Source: Deinococcus roseus (GTDB lineage: Bacteria; Deinococcota; Deinococci; Deinococcales; Deinococcaceae). From it: 64,000 nt of DNA. How positions within the stretch are numbered: the stretch's first letter is position 1; every line of letters begins with the position of its first letter. The notes under the pieces are model-generated. The model was given only the letters and a program-made list of their open reading frames with translations. It did no database searches and had not been told where the DNA came from. The position numbers and the translations under genes were made by a program. Positions 35,313 to 44,216 of this stretch are shown piece by piece. The DNA lies in the NCBI RefSeq assembly GCF_014646895.1, contig NZ_BMOD01000002.1, positions 372,001 through 436,000 on the forward strand, read 5' to 3'.

Positions 35313-36092
35313 ATGATGCAACTGAAACCTCAACACCAGGAATGGCTGCTGGAACAGGGCTGGAGTGAAGCCTGCAGCCTGGAGCCGGATCTGGTGCAGG
35401 AAATTTACCAGAGGCAGGGAATCCATCTGCCACAAGATGTGCTGGGTTTTCTCTGCAGATTCGCCAGCTTTGTGCTTTACATCCGCTCTCCCTTCATCAA
35501 AGGTGCGCTGGAACAGATGCAATTCGATGTGATTCAACTTTCGAAACAGCCACAAATCCTGCTTGCACAAGAAGATTCCTGGGATGGGCAAGAGCGAATC
35601 TGCATTGTGGTGGCCCTTTTTTTGAACAGCAAAAACCAATTGCTGGTCTGGTCGTCCGACACGGAGGGTCTGATGTTTGGTCTGAAAGATGCTCAAGGAG
35701 ACATCCATTCGCTTGGAGATGCCAGTGGTCTGCTGGAGTTCCTGAAAGGCGACAGGACCTTGCATCTGGACCTCACCGTACCCCTCAATCCAAGATGGCT
35801 TTCACAACTGGAAATCGATGGCAGTCAGCTGGAAACACCAGCAGATTTGCACCATTGTCTGCAAAAAAATCTGCACTTCCCTGCGCATCATGGACACAAC
35901 ATCCATGCCTTAAGGGACATGTTGAGCACAGAGGTCAGACGGCCCCTGCACCTCATCTGGAACCAAAGCGAAGCTTCCAGAGCATCTTTTGGGAAATCTG
36001 CTTTTCAGGCTCTGGTGGATGTTTTTCAACAGGCTGCCAGAGCAGATGAAAACCAACCTCCAGACCAGCGCTTCACCTTCGAGTTGAAATAA
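35313..36092 (+). CDS. Putative immunity-type fusion: SUKH-like N-terminus plus barstar-like C-terminus
   Basis: 259 residues. The N-terminal 145 residues (WLLEQGWSEA..., LGFLCRFASFVLYI, LLVWSSDTEGLMFGL) have the layout of SUKH-3 type immunity proteins. The C-terminus (IDGSQLETPADLHHCLQ, NLHFPAHHGHNIHALRDML, then PLHLIWNQ) matches the barstar fold, which inhibits barnase-type ribonucleases. Both assignments are by eye. No toxin gene is adjacent. AAGGAG precedes the paired ATGs at 35313 and 35316. The IclR gene follows after 3 bases. Confidence 0.6.
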   Translation: MMQLKPQHQEWLLEQGWSEACSLEPDLVQEIYQRQGIHLPQDVLGFLCRFASFVLYIRSPFIKGALEQMQFDVIQLSKQPQILLAQEDSWDGQERICIVVALFLNSKNQLLVWSSDTEGLMFGLKDAQGDIHSLGDASGLLEFLKGDRTLHLDLTVPLNPRWLSQLEIDGSQLETPADLHHCLQKNLHFPAHHGHNIHALRDMLSTEVRRPLHLIWNQSEASRASFGKSAFQALVDVFQQAARADENQPPDQRFTFELK

Positions 36093-36095
36093 GCC

Positions 36096-36806
36096 ATGCT
36101 GGACACCCTGCAGAAAAGCGCCCAGATCTTAAAACAGTTCACCTCCACCCACCCGGAGTGGGGCACCCGTGAGCTTGCTGCACACCTGCAGCAACCCAAG
36201 AGCACCGTACACTTGCACCTGCAAGCCCTCACCCAGACGGGATTTCTGAGAAAAACCCCCAGAAACAAATATGCCCTCTCCTGGCGGTTGCTGGAATTTT
36301 CGGGACATTTGCACCACCAGTTGGGGTGGTATCAGGAGGCGGTCACAGCCATGCAAAAACTGGCAGAGGAGGTCAAAGCCCTGAGTTATTTGTGCGTGCT
36401 GGAAGGGCAGGATGTGCTGTGCATTGCCCGTGCCCACTCTGAATCCGAAGAACACCGGGAAATCCAGACCGACCTGTACCTCCCCACCCATGCCACTGCA
36501 GCAGGCAAGATCTTTGCAGCTTTCTGTTCCCTGCCCATCAAACAATTCCAGAAATTCACCCCCAGCACCATCACCACCCCAGACGAATGGGAAACCGCCC
36601 TGAAAAAAATCAGGCAGGACCGGTATGCCCTCTCGCTGGAAGAATGGGTGCCAGATTCCTGCGCCCTGGCTGCACCTCTGTTTCAGGAGGAAAAGCTGGT
36701 GGCCGTGCTGGGCCTGCAGGTGAAAACCTTCCGTTTCAAACAGCAGAAAAGCAACCTGCTGCACAAACTGCTGCACAACACAGACCACTTCTGGTCGGGG
36801 TTCTAA
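36096..36806 (+). CDS. IclR family transcriptional regulator
   Basis: 236 residues. N-terminal winged helix (LKQFTSTHPEWGTRELAAHL, STVHLHLQALTQTGFL), then the IclR effector-binding GAF-like domain (LPTHATAAGKIFAAF, CALAAPLFQEEKLVAVLGL). IclR proteins commonly control catabolic operons, so the divergent hut operon is a plausible target, by position. Three bases after the SUKH-barstar gene, hence co-transcribed. Confidence 0.88.
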   Translation: MLDTLQKSAQILKQFTSTHPEWGTRELAAHLQQPKSTVHLHLQALTQTGFLRKTPRNKYALSWRLLEFSGHLHHQLGWYQEAVTAMQKLAEEVKALSYLCVLEGQDVLCIARAHSESEEHREIQTDLYLPTHATAAGKIFAAFCSLPIKQFQKFTPSTITTPDEWETALKKIRQDRYALSLEEWVPDSCALAAPLFQEEKLVAVLGLQVKTFRFKQQKSNLLHKLLHNTDHFWSGF

Positions 36807-36904
36807 ACAACTGAACAGGTTTTTCAGCAGGCTTTTTCGTACAGTAGAGGGTACAGACAAAAGGCCCTGATCAGAACTGACATCTTCGTCCTACAATAAG
36901 ATCC

Positions 36905-37333
36905 ATGAGTGTGATGGAGTCCGAAGCAAGAAAGCGAGGCAGCATGGTCACCTTACAACGCCTGGATGGAGAATACGCCATCCTGAAATTGTCCCCGGAC
37001 ACCACCCCCCCAGACTGGGCTTTCCAGGGGGATTTCTCCAGCATCACCCGCACCCCCAGTGAGCTTTCCATCGTCTGCGACGCACGTTTCGCACCCCTGC
37101 AGGCCAAAGCCGAAATCGGCTGGGTGGTGTACCAACTGGTCGGACAGTTTGGTTTTGACCAGTCCGGCATCCTGGAATCCCTGACCCGCCCCCTGGCCGA
37201 GGCTGGCATCAGCATCCTCTCCATTTCCACCTTCGACACCGATTACATCCTGGTCAAAGACACCCACGAGGAGCAGGCCAGAGCTGCTCTCGGTGCCGCT
37301 GGACACCAGTTTGCCGAAGTGCCTGTGGCTTGA
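36905..37333 (+). CDS. Tandem ACT domain protein
   Basis: 142 residues. Two ACT-type modules: about 15-75 (LDGEYAILKLSPD, SELSIVC) and about 78-140 (FGFDQSGILESLTRPLAEAGISILSISTF, DYILVKD). Stand-alone ACT pairs of this kind bind amino acids and are often annotated as amino-acid sensors. TACAAT ends 7 bases before the ATG at 36905 (leaderless); a Met at codon 4 is also possible. Confidence 0.82.
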   Translation: MSVMESEARKRGSMVTLQRLDGEYAILKLSPDTTPPDWAFQGDFSSITRTPSELSIVCDARFAPLQAKAEIGWVVYQLVGQFGFDQSGILESLTRPLAEAGISILSISTFDTDYILVKDTHEEQARAALGAAGHQFAEVPVA

Positions 37334-37366
37334 GACCCTGTTTGTAAGCAGTGTTCTTTTGGGCGC

Positions 37367-37513
37367 ACTGCGGGTCATATCCCCCTGCAACTCGCTTTGC
37401 TCGTTGGTTCCCCCGTCAGCGTTGGGGGATTTTTCTCGTCCTACACCAATCCCCCAACGCTGACTGGCGACCGTCCAGAGCGAAGCAATGGAAAGGGGGA
37501 TCTGACCCGCAGC
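37367..37513. repeat. Nested palindromic element (MITE/REP-like)
   Basis: Outer arms of 20 bases (37367-37386 and 37494-37513) match with 18 of 20 identities in reverse complement. Inner arms GTCAGCGTTGGGGGAT / ATCCCCCAACGCTGAC (37415-37430, 37449-37464) match perfectly. A third arm pair (GCTTTGCTC / GAGCGAAGC) lies between. No coding capacity. Looks like a small non-autonomous mobile element or a REP-type repeat. Confidence 0.75.
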
Positions 37514-37528
37514 AATCTCAGACCGGAA

Positions 37529-37564
37529 CCAGCAGGGGGGATTACTGCGTCCCCCCACTGCTGG
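37529..37564 (-). terminator. Hairpin overlapping the 3' end of the receptor kinase gene
   Basis: CCAGCAGTGGGGGG and CCCCCCTGCTGG (minus strand) can pair over 12 bp. The stem includes the last codons and stop of the kinase. No T-run follows, so termination would be weak or factor dependent; the stem may protect the mRNA end. Confidence 0.45.
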
Positions 37565-40499
37565 CAGCCACACGACCTGCGCTGACAAACTGACCATTTT
37601 TGACTTGCAGGATCACAAAAGGACGGTTGATGATGCCCTGGTTGGCATCAAAGCGAATGCTGGAGGTCACTCCAGAGAGTGCATTTCCGCCTTTGTAGGT
37701 TTGCAATGCAGCCTGCATGTCAGCTCTGGAGGGCAAAATGCCGTTGTTTTTCTTCTGGGCATACGCCAGGGAAGCCAACAACAACTTCATGCTGTCGTAG
37801 GCCTGCATGGCCCTGGCGTTGGGGTCTGCGCCACCAAAGGTCTTGCGGAATTTGTCCCTGAATTTCACGCTGCTGGTGATGGTGTCGGTGTAGTGGTAGA
37901 AGCTGAGCACCTTGATGCCTTCCACTTCTGCACGCGCATCCTGCAACAGTTTCTGGCTGTAGGCGGAGTCTCCAGCATAGAGGGGTTCTTTCACACCCTC
38001 ACTTCTGAGGGCTTTGGCAATGCGGGCCACATCCCCGAACCCTCCGGCAATGAACACACTGTCGGGGGTGCTGCCTTCTGGGACCAGGGTGTCAGGCAGG
38101 CCGTTGGCAGGGTATTCCACCGACCAGACATTGATGCCCTTCTCGCCAGCACTGGCAATGAATGCTTCGTGCAGGCTGTTGGAATAGGCATTGTCTGGGT
38201 TGTAATAAACCAGCACGCTCTGGCGTTTGTCTTTTTCCATCAATTCAGCCATGGCCTGGGCCTGCTGGGTGTTGGTGGGGGCCATGCGGTAGGTGAAGTT
38301 TCCAATGCCCACCAGACGGTCATCGGTGGCGGTGGGCAGCAGGTGGGGCACAGCATTGTTGTTGTAGGTTGGCGCAGCACTGAGGCCCTGGCCAGAACTC
38401 ACCGGGCCAATCACCGCCACGATGGACCCATCGATGGCAAATTCACCTGCAGCGCTCTGGGCTGTGGCAGCGTCGTAATGGTCGTTGAGCACACTCACCA
38501 GCACCGGAGGTGGGGTCTGGGCCTCTGAAAGGGCCAGCATGACGCCTTGCAGCACCGCCTCTGACACCTGCACATTTTCCCCACTTGTGGGCACGCTCAC
38601 CCCGATGGTCACCGTGTCAATGTTCTTCAGCTGACGGGCAGCATTCCAACGGGTCAGGCGCACCAGCGCATCGGTTTTGTGGGTGGGGATGTAGGCATCT
38701 GCTTTCTTGACTGTGTCTGTGTAATTGCCTTCCTGATAGGCCTGCAGAATGTCTTTGCGCTCTCCATCGGGCAGGTCCGTAATGGGACTGGTGCTCAGGG
38801 TGGATGGGGTCTCGGGGGTGCTGGGTGTGGAAGGCTGGGATGTTGCTGGCGCAGGTTCCACAACCGCCAGGGTGCTGTTCAGGCCCTGCAAATCCCTCAA
38901 AGCCAGTTCTGCATCTTCCTGATTGAGGAAAGGACCAACCACCACCACGGTGCCTGCAGGATCAGATTGCAGGTAGGCAGGATAACCAAAGTCCAGAATG
39001 GTCTGATCCAGTTTGTTGGCCGCGTCAGATGAAGCCATGGGTTGAGAAGCCAGACGGTAGTCCTGTGCCGAAGGAATGTTTCCAGGAATCCTGCTTCTGT
39101 CCACAGAGGGCTGTGCAGGCAGAGAAGCCTGAGGGCTGGTCTCTGGCTGGGTCTCTGGCTGGGTTTCGGGGGTTGGCGTGGGTGTGGTGGTCTCAGGCTG
39201 CGTTTCTGGCTGGGTCTGGGTTTGCGCAGGAGGATTGTTCTGTTTCTGCCATTCCTGCTGCAGGGTCGGGTACAGGAAGTACGCGGCCACCCCAACCCCC
39301 ACCACGGTCAGACCTCCCACCCAGGCCAGACAGCCCACACACCCCGTGCTTTTGCGCACGGGAGGAGCAGGTTGTGGAGCGGGGGTGTTCTTGTTCCTGG
39401 ATTGAGGGGTGGGTTGAGGCGCAGGCTGCTGTTTTGGGGCAGGTTGAGGGGCTGGCTGTGGCTTTGGAGCAGGTTGGGGTTTGGGCTGGGGGGTGGGTTG
39501 TGGTGCAGGTTGTGGCTTCGGAGCCTGCTGGGTGGGATTGGGTGGAGGGGGCTTCACGGCCTCCTTGTTGCCCAGAATGGCCAGAAAAGCATCTGCATCC
39601 TGAGGTCTTTTGGTGACCTCCACCTGCATGGCGGCCTCGATGGCAGCCCGCAGGTTCCTGGGTGTGTTGGCAGGCAGAGGAGCAAGGTTGGCTCCGGTGG
39701 TTCTGGAAACAGCATCTGGTGGCTGTTCTCCGGTCAGGGCATGGTGCAGTGTGGCTCCCAGTGCATAGATGTCTGTGTAAGGCCCGAGGGTCGCCTGGGT
39801 GGCGTACTGCTCCAGCGGGGCATATCCCGGTGTGACCAGTCGGGTGTGCCTGCTGGACTGCCCCGAAGCAAAATTGCGGGCAGATCCGAAGTCAATCAGG
39901 ACCACCCGTCCGGTTTTTTCCAGGTAGATGTTGTCTGGTTTGATGTCCCGGTGGAGTAAGCCATTGCCGTGCACCACTTTCAGGGCTTCTGCCACATCAC
40001 GGGCAATTTTTTCCACCAGGTCCATGGGGGCTGGGCCTTTTTCCAGGATTTTCCCGATGGGTTGCCCTTCGAGGTATTCCATCACCAGGTAAGCGGTGCC
40101 GTTCTCCTCAAAAATGTCCATCACCCGCACGATGGCAGGATGGTTGAAACGGGCCACCGTCTGGGCTTCCAGGATGAAACTCTTCTTGAGTTCCTGCCAG
40201 CCTCCGCCTCCCAGGGTTCCGGGAGGGGCCACCGTGGTGCCCTGTCTGGCAGTGCCTTCAGGGAAAAGTTCCTTGATGGCCACTTTGGAGTTGAGGACCG
40301 TGTGCGTGGCAGCATACGTGATGCCAAAGCCACCCTGACCCAGCACCCGATCAATCTTGTATTTGCCCTGCAGCAACGTTCCAGCGCTTAATTCGGAGGT
40401 GAGAAACCGGGCCTGACCCACATTGGGGTTGGGCGTGCCGCACACGGGGCAGAACGGTTTGTCATCGGGGTAGGTGTGTCCACAAGTGATGCATCTCAT
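37542..40499 (-). CDS. Transmembrane Ser/Thr kinase with SPOR and periplasmic-binding (LivJ-like) ectodomains
   Basis: 985 residues. In order: zinc ribbon (CITCG ... CPVCG, 3-22), Hanks-type kinase (about 46-310) with GQGGFGITYA, VAIKE, HRDIKPDNI and DFGSAR, a Pro/Gln/Lys-rich linker (about 315-380), one membrane helix (about 387-408), TQPETQPE-type repeats, a SPOR-like domain (about 470-550, ending VVVVGPFLNQEDAELAL), and a type 1 periplasmic-binding fold (about 610-980; IDTVTIGVSVPTSGENVQV, IVAVIGPVSSGQGLSAAP) like the branched-chain amino acid binding proteins. The layout predicts an outward ligand or peptidoglycan sensor driving an inward kinase. Ligand and targets unknown. Confidence 0.88.
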   Translation of the reverse strand: MRCITCGHTYPDDKPFCPVCGTPNPNVGQARFLTSELSAGTLLQGKYKIDRVLGQGGFGITYAATHTVLNSKVAIKELFPEGTARQGTTVAPPGTLGGGGWQELKKSFILEAQTVARFNHPAIVRVMDIFEENGTAYLVMEYLEGQPIGKILEKGPAPMDLVEKIARDVAEALKVVHGNGLLHRDIKPDNIYLEKTGRVVLIDFGSARNFASGQSSRHTRLVTPGYAPLEQYATQATLGPYTDIYALGATLHHALTGEQPPDAVSRTTGANLAPLPANTPRNLRAAIEAAMQVEVTKRPQDADAFLAILGNKEAVKPPPPNPTQQAPKPQPAPQPTPQPKPQPAPKPQPAPQPAPKQQPAPQPTPQSRNKNTPAPQPAPPVRKSTGCVGCLAWVGGLTVVGVGVAAYFLYPTLQQEWQKQNNPPAQTQTQPETQPETTTPTPTPETQPETQPETSPQASLPAQPSVDRSRIPGNIPSAQDYRLASQPMASSDAANKLDQTILDFGYPAYLQSDPAGTVVVVGPFLNQEDAELALRDLQGLNSTLAVVEPAPATSQPSTPSTPETPSTLSTSPITDLPDGERKDILQAYQEGNYTDTVKKADAYIPTHKTDALVRLTRWNAARQLKNIDTVTIGVSVPTSGENVQVSEAVLQGVMLALSEAQTPPPVLVSVLNDHYDAATAQSAAGEFAIDGSIVAVIGPVSSGQGLSAAPTYNNNAVPHLLPTATDDRLVGIGNFTYRMAPTNTQQAQAMAELMEKDKRQSVLVYYNPDNAYSNSLHEAFIASAGEKGINVWSVEYPANGLPDTLVPEGSTPDSVFIAGGFGDVARIAKALRSEGVKEPLYAGDSAYSQKLLQDARAEVEGIKVLSFYHYTDTITSSVKFRDKFRKTFGGADPNARAMQAYDSMKLLLASLAYAQKKNNGILPSRADMQAALQTYKGGNALSGVTSSIRFDANQGIINRPFVILQVKNGQFVSAGRVAASSGGTQ

Positions 40500-40555
40500 A
40501 AGGTTTCCGTCTTTTCAAGCATACGTGAATGTGGGGGGAAAAGTTGCACAAGAGG

Positions 40556-40767
40556 CCGAGGGCCGAGGGCCGAGGGCCGAGAGCAGGAAAAAATGCGGAT
40601 GCCAGAGAAACATTGGTGATTTGTCTCACCGCTCTCTAAAGCATTTGAACAGCAACACCACAACGATCAGACTGCCCCAAAACAAAAACAGGGGGAATTT
40701 CCCCCTGTCCGCAAGCATTGGCTTAAGCTTTCAGTGCAGCCCTCGGCCCTCGGCCCTTGGCCCTCGG
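40556..40767. repeat. Heptamer-array repeat element C
   Basis: Left array of four units (three CCGAGGG, one CCGAGAG; 40556-40583). Right array of four complementary units (CCCTCGG x3 with one CCCTTGG; 40740-40767). The spacer of about 155 bases contains the terminator of the AlgH gene. Same family as elements A, B and D. Confidence 0.88.
40684..40708 (-). terminator. Terminator of the AlgH-like gene, inside repeat element C
   Basis: Minus strand: CAGGGGGAAATTCCCCCTG forms an 8-bp stem with a tight loop, followed by TTTTTGTTTT. Confidence 0.8.
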
Positions 40768-40770
40768 CTT

Positions 40771-41289
40771 CTAAGCCTTCGCCCCCCCAGGCATGATCTG
40801 TGCTGGCTCAATGCCCAGAGAGGCAATTGCGGTGCTCCAGCGTTCTTCGATGGGGGTGTCAAAAATCAGGCTGTCGTCCATGTGGACCCACAACCAGGTG
40901 CCTTCCTGACATTCTTTTTCCAGTTGCCCTGCGCCCCAGCCCGAATACCCCATGATCAGCTGGTATTCGGAGCCCAGGCTTTGCATCAGGTGTTGCAGGA
41001 TCAGGTAGCTGGTGGACACGCAGGTGTTGCCGCCCAGTTTGATTTCTCCTTCCATCCCGGTGGGGTAGCGGTAGAGGCACCAGCCGAATTTCTGGTCCAC
41101 CGGGCCTCCCAGCAGCACAGCGTCCTGTGAGGTTCCACCTTCCACCACGTCTGCAATGCTGGCATTGCTTTCCTGGTTGATGATCAGGCCCAGGGCTCCT
41201 TTTTCATCGTGTTCCAGAATCAGGATGACGCTTTCCTGGAAGTAGTCGCCTTGCAGGTAGGGGTTGGCCACCAAAAAAGTCAATTCCAT
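40771..41289 (-). CDS. YqgE/AlgH family protein (UPF0301)
   Basis: 172 residues, near the family's usual 180. Conserved pieces: LTFLVANPYLQGDYFQESVILI at the start, HDEKGALGLIINQ, VLLGGPVDQ and GYSGWGAGQLEKE. Function unclear; the family is named after an alginate regulator. The ATG at 41289 is set by AGGAGGTT 6-8 bases upstream. Its stop lies 3 bases from the right array of repeat element C. Confidence 0.92.
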   Translation of the reverse strand: MELTFLVANPYLQGDYFQESVILILEHDEKGALGLIINQESNASIADVVEGGTSQDAVLLGGPVDQKFGWCLYRYPTGMEGEIKLGGNTCVSTSYLILQHLMQSLGSEYQLIMGYSGWGAGQLEKECQEGTWLWVHMDDSLIFDTPIEERWSTAIASLGIEPAQIMPGGAKA

Positions 41290-41452
41290 GTGTGAGAACC
41301 TCCTGCGTGAGAAGATGCCCCCGTATTGATTTGCCCGCAAAGGGTGCAGGTGTTTGCATCAAATCAATCGAACGTTCCCCGAGCCTGATCTCACAGTGTT
41401 GGGCGTAAAAACATGACGTGACTGTCCTGTATCCAGTGTTTCACAGGTGCAC

Positions 41453-41484
41453 AAAAAAAAGGGTGAGGATTTCCCCTCACCCCT
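41453..41484 (-). terminator. Terminator of lon
   Basis: Minus strand: GGGTGAGGGGAAATCCTCACCC folds to a stem of about 9 bp, followed by eight T. Confidence 0.9.
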
Positions 41485-41491
41485 TTAATCG

Positions 41492-43939
41492 TTATGCGCT
41501 GGCGGTCTGGTCGCGCTTGGTTTTCTTCTTGCTGGGGGTGGTTTTGCCCTCCAGGGCTTTGAGTCCACCCACCAGGGCCACATCCAGCACCTGATCGAGG
41601 TTCTCACAGGGGTGGAATTCGATGCTGGCCCTGAGGTTGGCAGGAATGTCGTTGATGTCCCGTTCGTTCATTTTGGGCAGCACGATGTGTTTGATGCCTG
41701 CACGTCTGGCCCCCAGCACCTTCTCTTTGAGGCCACCGATGGGCAGCACACGTCCGGTGAGGGTGATTTCTCCGGTCATGGCCACGTCTCTGCGGGCAGC
41801 AATTCCGGTGAGGGCACTGACCAGACTGGTCACCATGGCCACCCCTGCACTGGGGCCTTCTTTGGGAATGGCTCCGGCAGGAACGTGCACGTGGATTTCG
41901 GAGTTGTCGAGTTTTTCCTGGGTGATGTGAAAGCGGGTGCTGTTCTGCTTGGCGTAACTCAGCGCTGCACGGGCGCTTTCTTTCATCACTTCGCCCAGTT
42001 GTCCGGTCAGCACGAGGTTGCCTTTTCCGGGCATCACGCTGGTTTCCACAAAGAGGATGTCTCCACCCACCGGGGTGTAGAACATGCCTGTGGACACGCC
42101 AACGGCATCTTCACGCGCTTCAGATTCGGGGAGGTACCTGGGGTTCCCGAGGTAGCGTTCCAGCTCTCTGTCGGTCACACGGGCACGTTTGAGGTCTCCA
42201 CCAGCGATGCGGCGGGCCACTTTGCGCACGGTGGTGCCGATTTCCCGTTCCAGGTTGCGCACTCCGGCTTCTCTGGTGTAGTGGGAAATCAGTTTTTCGA
42301 GGGCTGCATCCGTGACCTGGATCTGGGCCTGTTTCAGGCCGTTTTCCTTGATCTGGCGGGGCAGCAGGTAGCGCTTGGCGATCTCCAGTTTCTCCTGCTC
42401 GATGTAGGAGGTGAACTCGATCACTTCCATGCGGTCCAGGAGGGGTCCAGGGATCTGCTCTGGGTAGTTGGCAGTGGCAATGAACATCACTTCCGAGAGG
42501 TCAAAAGGCACCCCGAGGTAATGGTCGGTGAAGCTGTGGTTCTGGGCAGGGTCCAGCACTTCCAGCAGGGCGCTGGAAGGATCTCCCTGGTAGCTCTGAC
42601 CAAGTTTGTCCACCTCGTCCAGCAGCACCACGGGGTTTTTGGTTCCGGCATTTCTGAGCCCCTGAATGATCCGTCCAGGCATGGAGCCGATGTAGGTGCG
42701 GCGGTGACCGCGGATGTCGCTCTCGTCGCGGGCACCCCCGAGGGCAATGCGCACGTATTTTCGTCCAAGGGATTTGGCGATGCTCTGGGCAATGGAGGTC
42801 TTGCCGACACCGGGAGGGCCAGTGAACACCAGGATGGGTCCCTTGTTCACATCGGCAACGTCGATTTCGCCCCGCTCAGCGCGTTCCTTGCGAAGCTGGC
42901 GCACCGCCAGGAATTCCAGCACCCGGTCTTTGACTTTTTCCAGACCGTAGTGGTCGTCATCGAGGGTTTTCTCGGCTTCTTTGAGGTTGAGCTGGTCATC
43001 GCTGCGGATGTTCCAGGGGAGTTCGGTCATCCAGGTCAGGTAGGTGCGGATGACAGCGGCCTCTGCGGAATCGGGATGCATCCGTTCCAGACGGTTGAGT
43101 TCCCGGTCCACTTCTTTTTTGGCATCTTCGGTGAGGCCCAGGGCATTGATTTTCTCGCGCAGCTGGGCGATCTCGTCCTCTTCGGAGTCCTCGCCATGAA
43201 GCTCTTTCTGGATGATCTTCATTTGCTCGCGCAGGTAGTAATCGCGCTGGTTCTTGTCGATTTCTTCTTTGACCTGCTGCTGGATGCGGCGCTGGATGGC
43301 CATCAGTTCGGCTTCGCTGTCCAGCATCACCAGCACCTTTTTCACCCGTTCGGTGAGGGTGAGGGCTTCCAGCACGGCCTGCTTGTCCACCAGTTTGAAG
43401 TCCATGTTGAAGGCAATGTAGTCTGCCATCACACCGGGGTCTTCGCGGTTGAGGATCAGTTCCACGACATCGGGAGCCAGGAATTTGCTGCCGGGAATCA
43501 TTTCCTCGAATTTGGTGCGCAGTTCACGCCCCAGGGCCTGGTATTCGGAAATTTCTCCGGCAGGCACTTCTAAAGGCTTGACTTCAGCCTGGATAAATTC
43601 GGTTTTGTGGTATTTCTGGACGGTCACGCGACTGACTGCAGAGACCAGCATCTGGACAGTGCCGTCCGGGTTGCGCTTCATGCGCAGGATGTTGCAGGCG
43701 GTGCCCACCGTGTAAAGGTCGCTTCCCGAGGGATCATCGATGTCCTTGTCTTTCTGGGAGACAATCAGGATGGTCTTGCTGCCCTGCATGGCGGCTTCGA
43801 TGGCCTTGATGCTGACATCACGGGCTGCATCAATGTGCTGGACCATGGTGGGGTAAATGACCGAACCCCGAACTGGACACACCGGGAGGATTTCAGGAAT
43901 GGGCGTATTGGGAATGTCGTTCTGGTTGTTATCCGACAT
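41492..43939 (-). CDS. lon: ATP-dependent protease Lon
   Basis: 815 residues. Degrades damaged and regulatory proteins in the cytoplasm. LAN substrate-binding domain (about 15-205), AAA+ domain with GPPGVGKTSIAQ and VLLDEVDKLG, and protease domain with the catalytic Ser in EGPSAGVAM and Lys in GGLKEKVLGARRAG. AAAGGAA precedes the ATG at 43939. A HAIR-like HspR site lies 53-73 bases upstream. Confidence 0.97.
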   Translation of the reverse strand: MSDNNQNDIPNTPIPEILPVCPVRGSVIYPTMVQHIDAARDVSIKAIEAAMQGSKTILIVSQKDKDIDDPSGSDLYTVGTACNILRMKRNPDGTVQMLVSAVSRVTVQKYHKTEFIQAEVKPLEVPAGEISEYQALGRELRTKFEEMIPGSKFLAPDVVELILNREDPGVMADYIAFNMDFKLVDKQAVLEALTLTERVKKVLVMLDSEAELMAIQRRIQQQVKEEIDKNQRDYYLREQMKIIQKELHGEDSEEDEIAQLREKINALGLTEDAKKEVDRELNRLERMHPDSAEAAVIRTYLTWMTELPWNIRSDDQLNLKEAEKTLDDDHYGLEKVKDRVLEFLAVRQLRKERAERGEIDVADVNKGPILVFTGPPGVGKTSIAQSIAKSLGRKYVRIALGGARDESDIRGHRRTYIGSMPGRIIQGLRNAGTKNPVVLLDEVDKLGQSYQGDPSSALLEVLDPAQNHSFTDHYLGVPFDLSEVMFIATANYPEQIPGPLLDRMEVIEFTSYIEQEKLEIAKRYLLPRQIKENGLKQAQIQVTDAALEKLISHYTREAGVRNLEREIGTTVRKVARRIAGGDLKRARVTDRELERYLGNPRYLPESEAREDAVGVSTGMFYTPVGGDILFVETSVMPGKGNLVLTGQLGEVMKESARAALSYAKQNSTRFHITQEKLDNSEIHVHVPAGAIPKEGPSAGVAMVTSLVSALTGIAARRDVAMTGEITLTGRVLPIGGLKEKVLGARRAGIKHIVLPKMNERDINDIPANLRASIEFHPCENLDQVLDVALVGGLKALEGKTTPSKKKTKRDQTASA

Positions 43940-43991
43940 GTGAGGTTCCTTTCATGGCTCTTCTAGAGTATACCAGATAGTACACAAGAAA

Positions 43992-44012
43992 CCTGAGTCT
44001 ACCTGTATCAAG
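43992..44012 (-). promoter_or_regulatory. HAIR-like (HspR) operator upstream of lon
   Basis: CCTGAGT-N7-TATCAAG on the plus strand matches 11 of 14 positions of the HspR consensus CTTGAGT-N7-ACTCAAG with the exact 7-base gap. It lies just upstream of a TATACT -10 box on the minus strand near 43970. In D. radiodurans, HspR represses chaperone and protease genes. Confidence 0.6.
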
Positions 44013-44156
44013 TCTAATGACTGTGCTTCTCTGAAACAAGTCCTTCAAGCAGCCCTCTGAAAGGGTGAACAATCCCGTCTGGCCTGCACTCACCTCCATT
44101 GGGGACAGCATATCACCACAATGGTGAACAGGCTCTTACAGCACCATGATAAAGAC

Positions 44157-44180
44157 AGAGGAAACCTCTCGGTTTCCTCT
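44157..44180 (-). terminator. Terminator downstream of the cytochrome c gene
   Basis: AGAGGAAACC-N4-GGTTTCCTCT: a perfect 10-bp stem, followed on the minus strand by GTCTTTATC. Confidence 0.7.
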
Positions 44181-44216
44181 CATGAAAAACTTACAAATTT
44201 AATCAGATGACTGGAT

